A DNA stretch of 64,000 bases from Rhodanobacteraceae bacterium. GTDB taxonomy: Bacteria; Pseudomonadota; Gammaproteobacteria; Xanthomonadales; Rhodanobacteraceae. The DNA lies in assembly GCA_030123585.1 (NCBI GenBank), contig CP126120.1, positions 1,302,001-1,366,000 of the forward strand, in the 5' to 3' direction. The notes under the pieces are model-generated. The model saw only the letters and a list, made by a program, of their open reading frames with translations. It searched no databases and was not told the origin of the DNA. The position numbers and the translations under genes were made by a program. Numbering within the stretch: position 1 is the stretch's first letter; every line of letters starts with the position of its first letter. Below are positions 17,922 through 27,413 of the stretch, piece after piece.

Positions 17922-19330
17922 GATGGCGCCCCGAACGCGCGCAACAGGCCACGTGCCTTGGCGCGGGTTTCCGCTAGCTCGGCCTCGGCCACGGAATCGA
18001 CCACGATGCCGGCACCGGCCCGGAACGTGACGGTGTCGCCTTCCAACTGCAAGGTGCGGATCAGGATGTTGAGGTCGCCGTCGCCATCGTGGTTCAAATA
18101 ACCGAGCGCGCCGGTGTACGCGCCGCGCGGCCCGGCCTCCAGTTCGGCGATGATTCCCATGCAGCGCACCTTGGGACAGCCGGTGATGGTGCCGCCGGGA
18201 AACACCGCCGCGATCGCCTGCCCCGGCGTGACGTCCTCGCGCAACCTGCCGCGCACGTTGGAAACGATGTGGTGCACATGCGCGTAACTCTCGACCACCA
18301 TCCGCTCGTCGACACGGATGCTGCCGGGCATGCAGATGCGGCCGAGGTCGTTGCGTTCGAGGTCGATCAGCATCACGTGTTCGGCGCGTTCCTTGGGGTG
18401 CGTGACCAGTTCGCGGATGCGTGCGGCATCGTCGTCGCCGGCAACGCGCGGGCGGGTGCCTGCGATCGGGCGCGTTTGCGCCTCGCCGTCGCGGATTTCC
18501 AGCAGGCGTTCGGGCGAAGAACTCGCCAGCGCCCAGCCGGGTTGCTGCAACAGACCCGCGAACGGCGCGGGATTGGCGCGACGCAGCGCCGCATACAGGG
18601 ATGCGGGCGCCGGCGCCTGTGCATGACGGGCGCGCCAGCCACGCGACAGGTTCACCTGGAAGGTATCGCCACGCTCCAGATACCCGTGCACCCGCGCAAC
18701 GCCTTCGAGGAATCGCGCCGGGTCGTCTTCCTCGATGGATACAGGCGGCGCGATAGCATCCGGACCCGTGGACGACGTCATCGCCTCCAGGTCGTCCTGC
18801 AGCGCGTCGAGAAGCTCGTACCGACCGGATTCCGCCACCAGCAGCGTTCGGCCGCGTCGGCGATCGACCATGATCGCCGCCGGGCAATGTACCGCCAACG
18901 CAATCGGAATCCGGGACGTTTCCGCGACCGGCAGCCGCAGGCGCGGCTCGATTTCGCCCGCGAGTTCGTAGCCGAGGTACAGCAGCCAGCCGCCGCGAAA
19001 GGGCGGACCGCAACGATCGCCTTGCGCCCGCGACGCATCCGGCTGCGCAGCGCGCCAAGCGGCATCCAGTGCATCCAGGAAACGCGTGCCGACACTCTCC
19101 CCGCGTTGGTTGCGCACATGCCCGTCCGCATGCAGCGCGAGCGTTGCCGACGGAAACGCGAACAGGATGTCCCAACGCGCCTGCGGACCCGCGAGCGCGC
19201 TTTCGAGCAGGCAGGGATAGCGCTGCGCAAACCGGGCCGCCAGAGGCAGCAAGTCGCGCGCGTCCGGCAACTCGCGTTGCGCGTATCCGGTGGCGAAACG
19301 CCCCGCGCCGGCAGTCGAAAAACCCGGCAT
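17918..19330 (-). CDS. pabB: Aminodeoxychorismate synthase component I
   Basis: Chorismate-utilising enzyme of 470 residues that aminates chorismate with ammonia from a PabA-type glutaminase, which is not in the window. C-terminal catalytic motifs include PIAGTRPR, HVMLIDLERNDLGR, VFPGGTITGCPKVR and GALGYLNHDGDGDLNILIRT. The PIAGT form is the one typical of PabB rather than TrpE. I chose the ATG at 19330, 10 bases after the fabF stop; the frame is open further up but would overlap fabF. Its place between fabF and pabC makes the fatty acid cluster also a folate cluster. Confidence 0.92.
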   Translation of the reverse strand: MPGFSTAGAGRFATGYAQRELPDARDLLPLAARFAQRYPCLLESALAGPQARWDILFAFPSATLALHADGHVRNQRGESVGTRFLDALDAAWRAAQPDASRAQGDRCGPPFRGGWLLYLGYELAGEIEPRLRLPVAETSRIPIALAVHCPAAIMVDRRRGRTLLVAESGRYELLDALQDDLEAMTSSTGPDAIAPPVSIEEDDPARFLEGVARVHGYLERGDTFQVNLSRGWRARHAQAPAPASLYAALRRANPAPFAGLLQQPGWALASSSPERLLEIRDGEAQTRPIAGTRPRVAGDDDAARIRELVTHPKERAEHVMLIDLERNDLGRICMPGSIRVDERMVVESYAHVHHIVSNVRGRLREDVTPGQAIAAVFPGGTITGCPKVRCMGIIAELEAGPRGAYTGALGYLNHDGDGDLNILIRTLQLEGDTVTFRAGAGIVVDSVAEAELAETRAKARGLLRAFGAPS

Positions 19331-19340
19331 CCGGCCGTCG

Positions 19341-20579
19341 TCAGACGCGCCGGAACAGCAGCGTGCCGTTGGTGCCGCCGAAGCCGAACGAGTTGGAGAT
19401 CGCGACGTCGATCCTGCCTTCGCGCGCGGTGTTGGGCACGAAGTCGAGGTCGCAGCCTTCGCCGGGTTCATCGAGGTTGATGGTCGGCGGCAGCACGTTG
19501 TCGCGCATCGCCAGCAGGGTGAAGATCGCTTCCACGCCGCCGGCCGCGCCGAGCAGGTGCCCGGTGACCGACTTGGTGGAACTCATCGCGAGTTTCTTCG
19601 CGTGCTCGCCGAACACGCGCTTGGCCGCGTGCACCTCGCCCACGTCGCCGAGCGGCGTCGAGGTGCCGTGCGCGTTGATGTATTGCACGTCGCCCGGGTT
19701 CACGCCGGCGTCCTTCAGCGCGTTCTCCATGCAGCGCCCCGCGCCCTCGCCGCCCTCGCTGGGCGCGGTGATGTGGTACGCATCGTCGCTCATGCCGAAG
19801 CCCGCGAGTTCGGCATAGATCTTCGCGCCGCGCGCTTTCGCGTGTTCGTATTCCTCCAGCACCAGGATGCCGGCGCCGTCCGACAGCACGAAGCCGTCGC
19901 GGTCCTTGTCCCACGGCCGGCTGGCGCGGGCCGGATCGTCGTTGCGGGTGCTCATGGCGCGCGCCGAGCAGAATCCGCCGACCGCGGTCGCGGTGACCGA
20001 GAACTCCGCGCCGCCGGTCAGCATCGCGTCGGCGTCGCCGTACTGGATCATCCGCATCGCGAGGCCGATGTTGTGCGTCGCCGTGGTGCAGGCGGTGACG
20101 CAGGCGATGTTCGGGCCCTTCAGGCCGTGGATGATCGCGAGGTTGCCGGACGCCATGTTGATGATGCAGCCCGGCACGAAGAACGGCGAGATCTTGCGCG
20201 GGCCGCCTTCGTAATACGCCAGCGTGGTGCGTTCGATGCTGGCGATGCCGCCGATGCCGGCGCCCACCGCGACGCCGATCCGCGTGGCGTTGGCTTCGGT
20301 GATCTCGATGCCCGAATCCTTCAGTGCCTCGGCGCCCGCGGCGATCCCGTAGTGGATGAAGGTGTCCATCTTCTTGACGTCCTTCGGCGCGATGTACGCC
20401 GCAGGATCGAAACCCTTCACCTCGCCCGCGATGCGGGTCGGGAACGCGCTGGCGTCGAAATGCGAGATCGGACCGATCCCGCTCACGCCCGCCACCACGT
20501 TCTTCCACGCCGTCGCCACGTCATTGCCGACGGGCGAAACGAGGCCGAGGCCGGTGACCACCACACGCCGCTTGTTCAT
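19341..20579 (-). CDS. fabF: Beta-ketoacyl-ACP synthase II
   Basis: Elongating condensing enzyme of 412 residues. The catalytic Cys is in [12 protein letters not shown], and the two His residues are in [13 protein letters not shown] and [13 protein letters not shown]. It extends acyl-ACP by two carbons using malonyl-ACP. It follows acpP on the same strand but a strong hairpin terminator lies between them, so fabF may be partly expressed from its own promoter. Confidence 0.97.
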   Translation of the reverse strand: MNKRRVVVTGLGLVSPVGNDVATAWKNVVAGVSGIGPISHFDASAFPTRIAGEVKGFDPAAYIAPKDVKKMDTFIHYGIAAGAEALKDSGIEITEANATRIGVAVGAGIGGIASIERTTLAYYEGGPRKISPFFVPGCIINMASGNLAIIHGLKGPNIACVTACTTATHNIGLAMRMIQYGDADAMLTGGAEFSVTATAVGGFCSARAMSTRNDDPARASRPWDKDRDGFVLSDGAGILVLEEYEHAKARGAKIYAELAGFGMSDDAYHITAPSEGGEGAGRCMENALKDAGVNPGDVQYINAHGTSTPLGDVGEVHAAKRVFGEHAKKLAMSSTKSVTGHLLGAAGGVEAIFTLLAMRDNVLPPTINLDEPGEGCDLDFVPNTAREGRIDVAISNSFGFGGTNGTLLFRRV

Positions 20580-20735
20580 GGAAACTCCGTGCTTCGAATG
20601 TTCGTCGCGATCAGGCCGCGCGTTCCCGGGGCCGGGTTGCGCAGGCAGCGATCACGGGCGCCCGCCGGCGGGCGCGCGGCGACATGCGTGCGAACCCTGC
20701 CGAATCCATACCCGGGCGCACAGTCCGCGGCCCCA

Positions 20736-20772
20736 ACAAAACGAAAGCTGCGCACGGGAGGCGCAGCTTTCG
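20736..20772 (-). terminator. Rho-independent terminator between acpP and fabF
   Basis: On the minus strand a perfect 12-bp stem (CGAAAGCTGCGC with its complement, 20742-20772) with a 7-base loop is followed by TTTTGTT. It lies 57 bases after the acpP stop. In this position it would end the very abundant acpP transcript and let only a part read on into fabF-pabB-pabC. Confidence 0.85.
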
Positions 20773-20828
20773 GGTTGCCGCTGTGACAAGACTTCGCGCC
20801 GCCACGGGGCATGCGCCGACGCCGTGGA

Positions 20829-21068
20829 TCAGGATTTGACGTGCGCCTTGATGTAATCCACCGCCTGCTGCACGGTGGTGATCTTCTCGGCTTCCTCGTC
20901 GGGGATTTCGGTCTCGAATTCCTCTTCGAGCGCCATCACCAGTTCGACGGTGTCCAGCGAGTCCGCGCCCAGATCGTCGACGAACGAGGCGTTCGGTGTG
21001 ACGTCCTCTTCCTTGACCCCCAACTGATCGACCACGATCTTCTTGACGCGTTCTTCGATGCTGCTCAT
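20829..21068 (-). CDS. acpP: Acyl carrier protein
   Basis: Acidic four-helix carrier of 79 residues for fatty acid and phospholipid synthesis. The Ser that takes 4'-phosphopantetheine is in [18 protein letters not shown]. The start is the ATG at 21068 with GGGAGG upstream. It lies between fabG and fabF as in most proteobacteria. Confidence 0.98.
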   Translation of the reverse strand: MSSIEERVKKIVVDQLGVKEEDVTPNASFVDDLGADSLDTVELVMALEEEFETEIPDEEAEKITTVQQAVDYIKAHVKS

Positions 21069-21282
21069 GTGCAAGTGCCTCCCGGGACAATGGCGTTCGA
21101 GGAGGGCATGTGCCCTTCCCCACTCGATCCGCGCGCACCCGTCAGGGCAACGCAGGATGCTGTGAAATCAAGACCCGCGTGGGGTCGCGTGGTGATTCCG
21201 TGGCCGGAAACCCGCCCCGGCCGCGGCACGAAAGTCGCAATCTTACCCGGTTCTGGGAGTCACTGGAACCATTGCCCCAGCC
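21069..21282. other. Gap between fabG and acpP
   Basis: These 214 bases between two same-strand genes hold the ribosome-binding site of acpP and probably a promoter for it. I could not name promoter boxes with confidence, and I see no open frame or strong hairpin. Confidence 0.35.
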
Positions 21283-22026
21283 TCAGGCCATATACATGCC
21301 ACCGTTGACGTGCAGGGTTTCGCCGGTGATGTAGCTGGCTGCCGGCGAAGCCAGAAACGCGACGGCATGCGCGATGTCGGCGGGCGCGCCCAGCCGTCCC
21401 AGCGCGATCGTGCCTTCCAGCGCCTTGCGCTGCTCATCGGTCAGCGCGCGGGTCATGTCGGTGTCGATGAAACCCGGCGCGACCACGTTGACGGTGACGC
21501 CGCGCGAACCGATCTCGCGCGCCAGCGATTTCGAGAACGCGATGATGCCGGCCTTGGCCGCGGCGTAGTTGGTCTGGCCGGGATTGCCGGTGACGCCCAC
21601 CACCGAGGCGATGTTGATGATGCGGCCGTGGCGCGCCTTCATCATCGTGCGCATCACGGCCTTGGAGGTGCGATACACCGAGGTGAGGTTGGTGTCGAGG
21701 ATGGCCTGCCAGTCCTCGTCCTTCATCCGCATCAGCAACTGGTCGCGGGTGATGCCGGCGTTGTTGACCAGGATCGAAAGGCCGCCGTGGTCCTTGACGA
21801 TGGATTCGATCAGCGCCTCCACCGCCGCGCCGTCGGTGACGTCCAGCGCGCGCCCTTCGCCACCGTGGGTAGACAAGCGTTGCGTGATCGCCTGCGCGCC
21901 GGCTTCGGAAGTCGCGGTGCCGATCACCTTCGCGCCTTGCGCCGCCAGTTCGTCCGCGATCGCGGCGCCGATGCCGCGCGAAGCGCCGGTGACCAGCGCG
22001 ATTTCACCTTGCAACGTGTCAGCCAT
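21283..22026 (-). CDS. fabG: 3-oxoacyl-ACP reductase
   Basis: Short-chain dehydrogenase of 247 residues that reduces 3-ketoacyl-ACP with NADPH. The cofactor motif is VTGASRGIGAAIAD, NNAGITRD is present, and the catalytic Ser, Tyr and Lys are in IASVVG and NYAAAKAG. The C-terminal GGMYMA is typical of FabG. It is placed between fabD and acpP. Confidence 0.97.
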   Translation of the reverse strand: MADTLQGEIALVTGASRGIGAAIADELAAQGAKVIGTATSEAGAQAITQRLSTHGGEGRALDVTDGAAVEALIESIVKDHGGLSILVNNAGITRDQLLMRMKDEDWQAILDTNLTSVYRTSKAVMRTMMKARHGRIINIASVVGVTGNPGQTNYAAAKAGIIAFSKSLAREIGSRGVTVNVVAPGFIDTDMTRALTDEQRKALEGTIALGRLGAPADIAHAVAFLASPAASYITGETLHVNGGMYMA

Positions 22027-22049
22027 AAGAATTCACTCCAAGAAGCGTT

Positions 22050-22115
22050 ACCACGGATCTGCACGGATCACACGGATGTTGCTTTGATCAGTGTCGATCC
22101 GTGTAAATCCGTGGT
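22050..22115. repeat. Inverted repeat between fabD and fabG
   Basis: ACCACGGAT (22050) with the following CACGGAT units pairs with ATCCGTGTAAATCCGTGGT (up to 22115), giving a long imperfect hairpin. Sequence of this kind (CCACGGATnnnCACGGAT) is a common dispersed repeat in proteobacterial intergenic DNA. It may stabilise or trim the fab transcript. Confidence 0.65.
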
Positions 22116-22133
22116 GAAAAGCTCTTGTCTCGA

Positions 22134-23087
22134 TCACTTGGTGTCGGCAAGCGCAGCGCGCAATTCGGCGGGCGTGCCGAGCGCGCGGGCGTCGATCGAC
22201 TTGTCGATGCGCTTGCACAAGCCTGCGAGCACCTTGCCGGGACCGCACTCGAATATCCTGGTCGCGCCGTTCTTCACCAGCGACTGCACGGTGTCGGTCC
22301 ACAGCACCGGCATGTACAACTGACGCTCCAGAGCCGCGCGGATGAATTCGATCCCGACATGCGCCTTGGCGTCGGCGTTCTGCAGTACCGGAATCGCCGG
22401 CACCTGCCACGGCAGGTCGGCCATCTTTGCGGCCAATTGCTGCGCGGCTTCGCGCATCAGCGGCGTGTGCGACGGTACCGACACCTGAAGCTTGATGACC
22501 TTGCGCACGCCGAGTTCGCCCAGCCGCTGCGCGGCGCGATCCACCGCGCCCGCATGGCCCGCGATCACCAGTTGGCCCGGACTGTTGTAGTTGGCCGGCG
22601 TGACGATTTCCTCGCCCGAGACTTCCTTGCAAACCTGCCGGATCAATTCGTCTTCGGCGCCCAGCACCGCCGCCATGGAACCGGTGCCGGCCGGCACCGC
22701 GGCCTGCATCAGGCGCCCGCGCTCGGCGACCAGCGCCGCGGCCTCGCGCAACGGCAGCGCGCCCGCGCACACCAGCGCCGAATATTCGCCGAGGCTGTGC
22801 CCCGCCACCTGCGCCGGTGCCGGCCCGCCTTGCGCCAGCCACGTGCGCCACACCGCGACGCTCGCGGCCAGCAGCGCCGGCTGGGTGTTCTCGGTCTTGC
22901 CGAGTTCGGCTTCGGGGCCGTTCTGCGACAACGACCAGAGGTCGAAGCCGGCGCCTTCGGACGCTTCATCGAAAGTCTTGCGGACTTCCGGGAATTCGGC
23001 CGCGAGTTCGGCCAGCATCCCGACCGATTGCGAACCCTGGCCGGGGAAGACGAAGGCGAGATTTGTCGTTGGCTGATTGTTGATCAT
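22134..23087 (-). CDS. fabD: Malonyl-CoA:ACP transacylase
   Basis: Enzyme of 317 residues that loads malonate on ACP. It shows FVFPGQGSQSVGM at the start, the nucleophile Ser in AGHSLGEYSAL (near residue 92), an Arg in the conserved GRLMQ segment and VPSHTPLM with the catalytic His. The order fabH-fabD-fabG is the usual one. Confidence 0.97.
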   Translation of the reverse strand: MINNQPTTNLAFVFPGQGSQSVGMLAELAAEFPEVRKTFDEASEGAGFDLWSLSQNGPEAELGKTENTQPALLAASVAVWRTWLAQGGPAPAQVAGHSLGEYSALVCAGALPLREAAALVAERGRLMQAAVPAGTGSMAAVLGAEDELIRQVCKEVSGEEIVTPANYNSPGQLVIAGHAGAVDRAAQRLGELGVRKVIKLQVSVPSHTPLMREAAQQLAAKMADLPWQVPAIPVLQNADAKAHVGIEFIRAALERQLYMPVLWTDTVQSLVKNGATRIFECGPGKVLAGLCKRIDKSIDARALGTPAELRAALADTK

Positions 23088-23215
23088 GCTGTGCTTCGCT
23101 CAAGCTTGGGATGAGGGATGAGTAGTGAGGGTGCAAAAATCGAATCTCATCGCATCGAATCACTGCATCAACAAGCTGGTGAGTGCGCCCTCGCTACTCG
23201 CGCCCTCGCCCCCTC

Positions 23216-24184
23216 TCAATACCTCACCATTGCGGAGGCCCAGGTAAACCCGCCGCCGAAGGCTTCCAGCAACAGGTTCTGGCCGCGCTTGATCCTGCCC
23301 GAGCGCACCGCGGTGTCCAGCGCCAGCGGCACCGAACCGGACGAGGTGTTGGCATGCTTGTCCACGGTGACGATCACCTGTTCCATCGACATGCCGAGGC
23401 GCTTGGCGGTGGCTTCGATGATGCGCAGGTTGGCCTGGTGCGGGATCAGCCAGTCGAGCTGGTCTGCGTGCAGGTTGGCCGCCTGCAGGGTTTCCTCGAC
23501 CAGCGCATCGAGCGTCTTCACCGCGATCTTGAACACCTCGCGTCCGCTCATCCGGATGCGCACGCCGTGGTTCTTCTCGTCCCGGAAGCCCGCCGACACG
23601 CCCACCGGGTTGTAGAGCAGGTGCTTGTAGCCGCCATCGGCGTGCAAACAAGTGGCGAGGATGCCGGGTTCGTCGGAGGCTTCCAGCACCACTGCGCCGG
23701 CGCCGTCGCCGAACAGCACGCAGGTTTCGCGCTCGCTCCAGTCCACCATCCGGGTCAGCGTCTCCGCGCCGACCACCAGCGCCTTCTTCACTTGTCCCGC
23801 GCGCACGAAATTGTTGGCGACGCCCAGCGCATACACGAAGCCCGAGCACGCGGCGTTCACGTCGAACGCCATGCAGCCGTTCGCCCCCAGCCGGTCCTGG
23901 ATCAGGCAGGCGGTGGCCGGGAAGATGATGTCGGGCGTGGTGGTGCCCAGCACCACCATGTCGAGCTCGGAAGCCTTGACCCCGGCATCGTGCAGCGCCT
24001 GCTGCGCGGCGCGGAAGGCGAGGTCGCCGGTGGTTTCGCCATCGGCGGCGACGCGCCGCTCGCGGATGCCGGTGCGGCTGCGGATCCATTCGTCGCTGGT
24101 ATCGACCATCTTCTCGAGGTCGAAATTGGTGACGACGCGTTCCGGCAGCGCGCTGCCGGTGGCGAGGATGCGGGCGTATTTCAA
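23216..24184 (-). CDS. fabH: Beta-ketoacyl-ACP synthase III
   Basis: Initiating condensing enzyme of 322 residues that joins acetyl-CoA (or another short acyl-CoA) to malonyl-ACP. The catalytic Cys is in [12 protein letters not shown], the His in [10 protein letters not shown] and the Asn in KHANTSSGS, so the triad is complete. The upstream neighbour is rpmF, not plsX as in most relatives. Confidence 0.96.
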   Translation of the reverse strand: MKYARILATGSALPERVVTNFDLEKMVDTSDEWIRSRTGIRERRVAADGETTGDLAFRAAQQALHDAGVKASELDMVVLGTTTPDIIFPATACLIQDRLGANGCMAFDVNAACSGFVYALGVANNFVRAGQVKKALVVGAETLTRMVDWSERETCVLFGDGAGAVVLEASDEPGILATCLHADGGYKHLLYNPVGVSAGFRDEKNHGVRIRMSGREVFKIAVKTLDALVEETLQAANLHADQLDWLIPHQANLRIIEATAKRLGMSMEQVIVTVDKHANTSSGSVPLALDTAVRSGRIKRGQNLLLEAFGGGFTWASAMVRY

Positions 24185-24264
24185 GTGATGGCCCTCTGGA
24201 AGCTATGCGAGTCAACCTGTCGGCTTACGCTTCGCCTCCACGTCGTCACACCCCCACAACCCCC

Positions 24265-24309
24265 GTCGAACCGCTGCGCGGTTCGACCGCCCCCTTGACT
24301 CAAGGGGGC
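24265..24309. repeat. Two tandem hairpins between rpmF and fabH
   Basis: GTCGAACCG-ctgcg-CGGTTCGAC (24265-24287) is a 9-bp perfect stem, and directly after it GCCCCCTTG-act-CAAGGGGGC (24289-24309) is another 9-bp stem. They occupy the 195-base gap where plsX would be expected. They resemble dispersed intergenic palindromes of Xanthomonadales. Neither is followed by a T-run on the minus strand, so a role in RNA stability is as likely as termination. Confidence 0.7.
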
Positions 24310-24379
24310 AGAGCCACGTGAATGCCCCGAGGTGTCCGCCGCGCGGCGCACGCCAGTCTGGTGCCTTGCAACGACGGAC

Positions 24380-24574
24380 TCAGTCCTCGTCGACGACTGC
24401 CTGCTTGTCCTCGATCACCTTGCGGCCACGGTAGTAGCCGTCCTTGGTGACGTGGTGGCGGCGGTGGATCTCGCCCGACGTCGGGTCGGTGGCGAGCTGC
24501 ACCTTGTCCAGCGCGTCGTGCGCACGGCGCATGCCGCGGCGGGACGGGGATTTGCGGCTCTTGGCAACGGCCAT
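24380..24574 (-). CDS. rpmF: Ribosomal protein L32
   Basis: Small basic protein of 64 residues. The N-terminal [19 protein letters not shown] is diagnostic of bL32. The zinc cysteines found in some L32 proteins are absent (the C- form common in proteobacteria). It lies downstream of yceD, an arrangement kept in most bacteria. Confidence 0.97.
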   Translation of the reverse strand: MAVAKSRKSPSRRGMRRAHDALDKVQLATDPTSGEIHRRHHVTKDGYYRGRKVIEDKQAVVDED

Positions 24575-24604
24575 GATGGCTCTCCTGCAAAACTACGAAA
24601 TGGG

Positions 24605-25144
24605 TCAACGCTGTTTCGCGCGGGCTTCCAGCAGCTTGCGCAAATCCGCGAACGGATGCGTCACCGCCTCGTCCCGCTCCGCGTCCCGCGGCCCTTCACC
24701 GGGCGTGGTCCATTCGCCCTGCAAGATCTCGCTGCCGGGCTTGACGGGCACCAGCGGCAAAACCAGAAGCAATTCGTCCTCGATCACCTTGCGCGGCGAC
24801 AACGCGCCGCCTTCCAGCAACAGCGGTTCGCAATCGCCCGGCAGCGCGTCGGCGTCCGCCTCGTCCGCCAGCAACCCCAGCCGGGCATCGACCTCGGCCG
24901 GAAACACGAACGGTTCCAGACTGCGCTGGCATTCCAGCGTCAGTCCGGCGCGCGCCCGGACGTGCAGCCGCGGCTCGCCCAGCTCGCCCGTTTCGAAGTC
25001 CAGCCGGTAGGCGACCTCGCCGCTGTCGTTCGCCAGCGCCTCGACCAACCGCGGCAGTTCCGCGACCGGCAAGGATCCTTCGAAAGACCGCCGCCCCGCC
25101 ACCATGCGTTCGGCGTCCACACTCGCTGGCAGGGACGCAGACAT
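24605..25144 (-). CDS. yceD: YceD (DUF177) family protein
   Basis: Acidic protein of 179 residues with the DUF177 pattern: a hydrophobic and acidic middle with LTLECQRSLEPF, where the Cys-x-Arg region is typical, and a C-terminal HPFADLRKLLE. It is co-located with rpmF across bacteria, and in plants and bacteria homologues are linked to 23S rRNA maturation. It is the first gene of the fab cluster, divergent from the coiled-coil membrane gene. Confidence 0.88.
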   Translation of the reverse strand: MSASLPASVDAERMVAGRRSFEGSLPVAELPRLVEALANDSGEVAYRLDFETGELGEPRLHVRARAGLTLECQRSLEPFVFPAEVDARLGLLADEADADALPGDCEPLLLEGGALSPRKVIEDELLLVLPLVPVKPGSEILQGEWTTPGEGPRDAERDEAVTHPFADLRKLLEARAKQR

Positions 25145-25255
25145 AAGCGGGGAATGCTAGATTCCGCACTGCACAAAGTCAACCTGAAAGCAGCGTTCCG
25201 GCTTGGCCCGTATCATGCTTGCCATCGTCACATCCCTGCCCCATCGAGCCGAGTC

Positions 25256-25717
25256 TTGACCGCCCTGCCCAGCACCCTGCTCGCGATCATCCTGCCCGCG
25301 CTGGTGGCGGTGATCGTGTGCGTGCTGGTCGTGGTGCTGCTGGCCCGCCAGATGCGCCACCAGCGTGCCATGCGCACGCTGTACCTCGAAGCCGACGGCC
25401 TGGAGCACGACCTCAAGGAATGCCGCACCCGCCTCGCCCGGGCGCACGCGTCCATGTCGATCAACCCCAACCAGCCCACGGCCGGCGAAGCCGACGCCCG
25501 CCACGCGATCGACGCCGCGCTGCGCGAACTGCTGGCGCACCGGCTGTGGCTGCGCGACGAGGCCGGCAACGCCAACCAACGCGACCTGGACGCCGCCGTC
25601 AACGCGATCGGCAAGGCCCGCGGCGCGCTGGGCAGACAATTGCAGGAACTGGACTCCGCCCAACGCGCGCTGGAAACCGCGGTGCGCGAAAAGATCGAGG
25701 ATCTTTCGCAGCAATGA
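25256..25717 (+). CDS. Small membrane-anchored coiled-coil protein
   Basis: Protein of about 153 residues, family not recognised. One strongly hydrophobic N-terminal segment (about residues 5-28, LLAIILPALVAVIVCVLVVVLLA) is followed by a highly charged helical part likely to form a coiled coil. The start is uncertain: a TTG at 25256 places the membrane helix at the N-terminus; an ATG at 25154 would add 34 residues read from the promoter region. Its stop overlaps the yceF ATG by 4 nt, so the two are coupled. Confidence 0.7.
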   Translation: MTALPSTLLAIILPALVAVIVCVLVVVLLARQMRHQRAMRTLYLEADGLEHDLKECRTRLARAHASMSINPNQPTAGEADARHAIDAALRELLAHRLWLRDEAGNANQRDLDAAVNAIGKARGALGRQLQELDSAQRALETAVREKIEDLSQQ

Positions 25718-26301
25718 GCACGCCGCGGATCGTGCTGGCCTCGACCTCGCGCTACCGGGCCGAACTGCTGCGGCGGATCGTGGCCGAATTCGAGCAGGCG
25801 GCGCCGAACGTCGACGAATCCGAAGTGCCGGGCGAAGCGTCGGGCGCACGCGCGCTGCGGCTCGCGATCGCCAAGGCCGAAGCGGTCGCCAGGGATCATC
25901 CCGACGCACTGGTGATCGGCTCGGACCAGGTCGCCGCGCTCGGTAATACCATCCTGCACAAGCCGGGCAGCATCGAGAATGCACGCAAGCAACTGCGCTC
26001 AAGTAGCGGAAACTGCGTGGATTTCCATACCGGTTTATGCGTGATCGACCCCCGCAGCGGCAAACCCCGCAGCGCGCTCGACCACACCCGCGTCGTCTTC
26101 CGCGAACTCACTGACGCCGAGATCGACCGCTACCTCGAACGCGAACGTCCGCTCGATTGCGCGGGGAGCTTCAAGTCCGAGGGCGCCGGCATCGCCCTGT
26201 TCGAACGCATCGAAAGCGAAGACCCCACCGCGCTGATCGGACTGCCCCTGATCGCGCTGGCGCGGCTGCTGCGGGAAGCCGGTTACGCCCTGCCCCGCTA
26301 A
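25714..26301 (+). CDS. yceF: 7-methyl-GTP pyrophosphatase (Maf/YceF type)
   Basis: Maf-like nucleotide pyrophosphatase of 195 residues, probably acting on m7GTP to keep modified nucleotides out of RNA. Motifs are ASTSRYRAELLRR at the start, VDESEVPGE, IGSDQVAALG, LDCAGSFKSEGAGIALFERIE and GLPLIAL, which match the YceF rather than the YhdE subgroup. As in E. coli it stands next to yceD-rpmF, divergently. The 3' end is 6 bases from the convergent acyltransferase gene. Confidence 0.93.
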   Translation: MSTPRIVLASTSRYRAELLRRIVAEFEQAAPNVDESEVPGEASGARALRLAIAKAEAVARDHPDALVIGSDQVAALGNTILHKPGSIENARKQLRSSSGNCVDFHTGLCVIDPRSGKPRSALDHTRVVFRELTDAEIDRYLERERPLDCAGSFKSEGAGIALFERIESEDPTALIGLPLIALARLLREAGYALPR

Positions 26302-26306
26302 CCGGT

Positions 26307-27413
26307 TCACGCCGCCCGATCGGGAAACCATCGCCGCAGATGGCGCTTGAGCCCGAGCGCCGGCGCTTCGACCGCATGCCACGAGCACCACGCCAGCGCT
26401 GCCGTCGCGATCATCGACACGGCCAGCGTCGCCGCAGGGAAGCGCACGCCGGGCCAGTACCGGATGCTGAGCTGCTGCACGAAATAGGCGTAGACGTAGA
26501 TGCCGTAGGACAGATCGCCGAAACGTCCCGCGGCACGCACGCCCGGCACGCTCAGCGAACCCGCGATCAACACCAGCGGCGCGAGCACGATCCAGGTGAC
26601 CGCATCCGTGCGGCCGGCGACGACGGCGCCCACGAGCAGCGCGAGCGCCGCACCCGACCAGGCAACGCGATGCGTCAGGATGTTCGTGAAGAATTGCCGC
26701 GCGCACACACCGGTCAGGAAAAAACCGATGTACAGGAATCTCAGGTTGTGCGCAGCGTTGCCCTTGGGATGCCCCGGGAGCGACTGGACATACAGGACGC
26801 TGACCGCCGCCAGTGCGATGACCGAAAACCAGCGCCGCCGCAGGCCGATGAGCCCCAGCAGCGCAAGCCCGAGATAGCACTTCATCTCGACCGGGATGGT
26901 CCACCAACTGCCGTTGACCGCCGACCGGGCTGCGCTCGCGCCGTCCGCGAACACGCCCGGCAAGCCGTACACGATGCGCAGCTGCAGGTTATGGACGACG
27001 AACAGCCACGTCACCCCCCCCCCCCGGAAATAGTCGTGCAGCGACAGGCTGGTCACCAGCGCCGACGCCAGCGCGATCACCAGCGTCGCCACCGCCAGCG
27101 CCGGCCACAGCCGCAGGAAACGCCGCAGGAGGAAGCGCACCACGTGCGGATCGCGATACCAGCTTTCGGCCACCAGATAACCGCTGATGACGAAAAACAT
27201 CATCACGGCCAGCTCGCCCAGCGTGTGCCCGCCGATTTCCGGCTGGCTTCGCCCCAGGAAGAACAACTGGTGCGAGCACAACACCAGCAACGCCGCCAGC
27301 AGCCGGACGGCATCGAAGTTGTTGCGGTGCGCGCAGATATTCGTCAGCACCGTGCCGCGCACGATGGCGGTTTCCATGGGCGCCGCGATCACATCATCGA
27401 CATGGCTCGACAT
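26307..27413 (-). CDS. Acyltransferase 3 family membrane protein
   Basis: Integral membrane acyltransferase of 368 residues, about ten hydrophobic segments, of the type that adds acetyl or other acyl groups to LPS O-antigen or exopolysaccharide sugars. The N-terminal part shows NNFDAVRLLAALLVLCSHQ (the His is the likely catalytic residue) and ELAVMMFFVISGYLVAESW. The start ATG at 27413 has GGAAGGA upstream. About residue 130 the gene has a run of 12 G coding for FRGGGVTW, so slippage would shift the frame there. No sugar-nucleotide or glycan genes adjoin, so the acceptor is unknown. Confidence 0.9.
   Translation of the reverse strand: MSSHVDDVIAAPMETAIVRGTVLTNICAHRNNFDAVRLLAALLVLCSHQLFFLGRSQPEIGGHTLGELAVMMFFVISGYLVAESWYRDPHVVRFLLRRFLRLWPALAVATLVIALASALVTSLSLHDYFRGGGVTWLFVVHNLQLRIVYGLPGVFADGASAARSAVNGSWWTIPVEMKCYLGLALLGLIGLRRRWFSVIALAAVSVLYVQSLPGHPKGNAAHNLRFLYIGFFLTGVCARQFFTNILTHRVAWSGAALALLVGAVVAGRTDAVTWIVLAPLVLIAGSLSVPGVRAAGRFGDLSYGIYVYAYFVQQLSIRYWPGVRFPAATLAVSMIATAALAWCSWHAVEAPALGLKRHLRRWFPDRAA
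27014..27025 (-). repeat. 12-nucleotide poly-G tract inside the acyltransferase gene
   Basis: Twelve C on the plus strand, so twelve G in the coding strand, encode Gly-Gly-Gly with flanking codons. At its present length the frame is intact. One base more or fewer would truncate the protein at about one third. It is by far the longest homopolymer I saw in this window. Confidence 0.9.
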
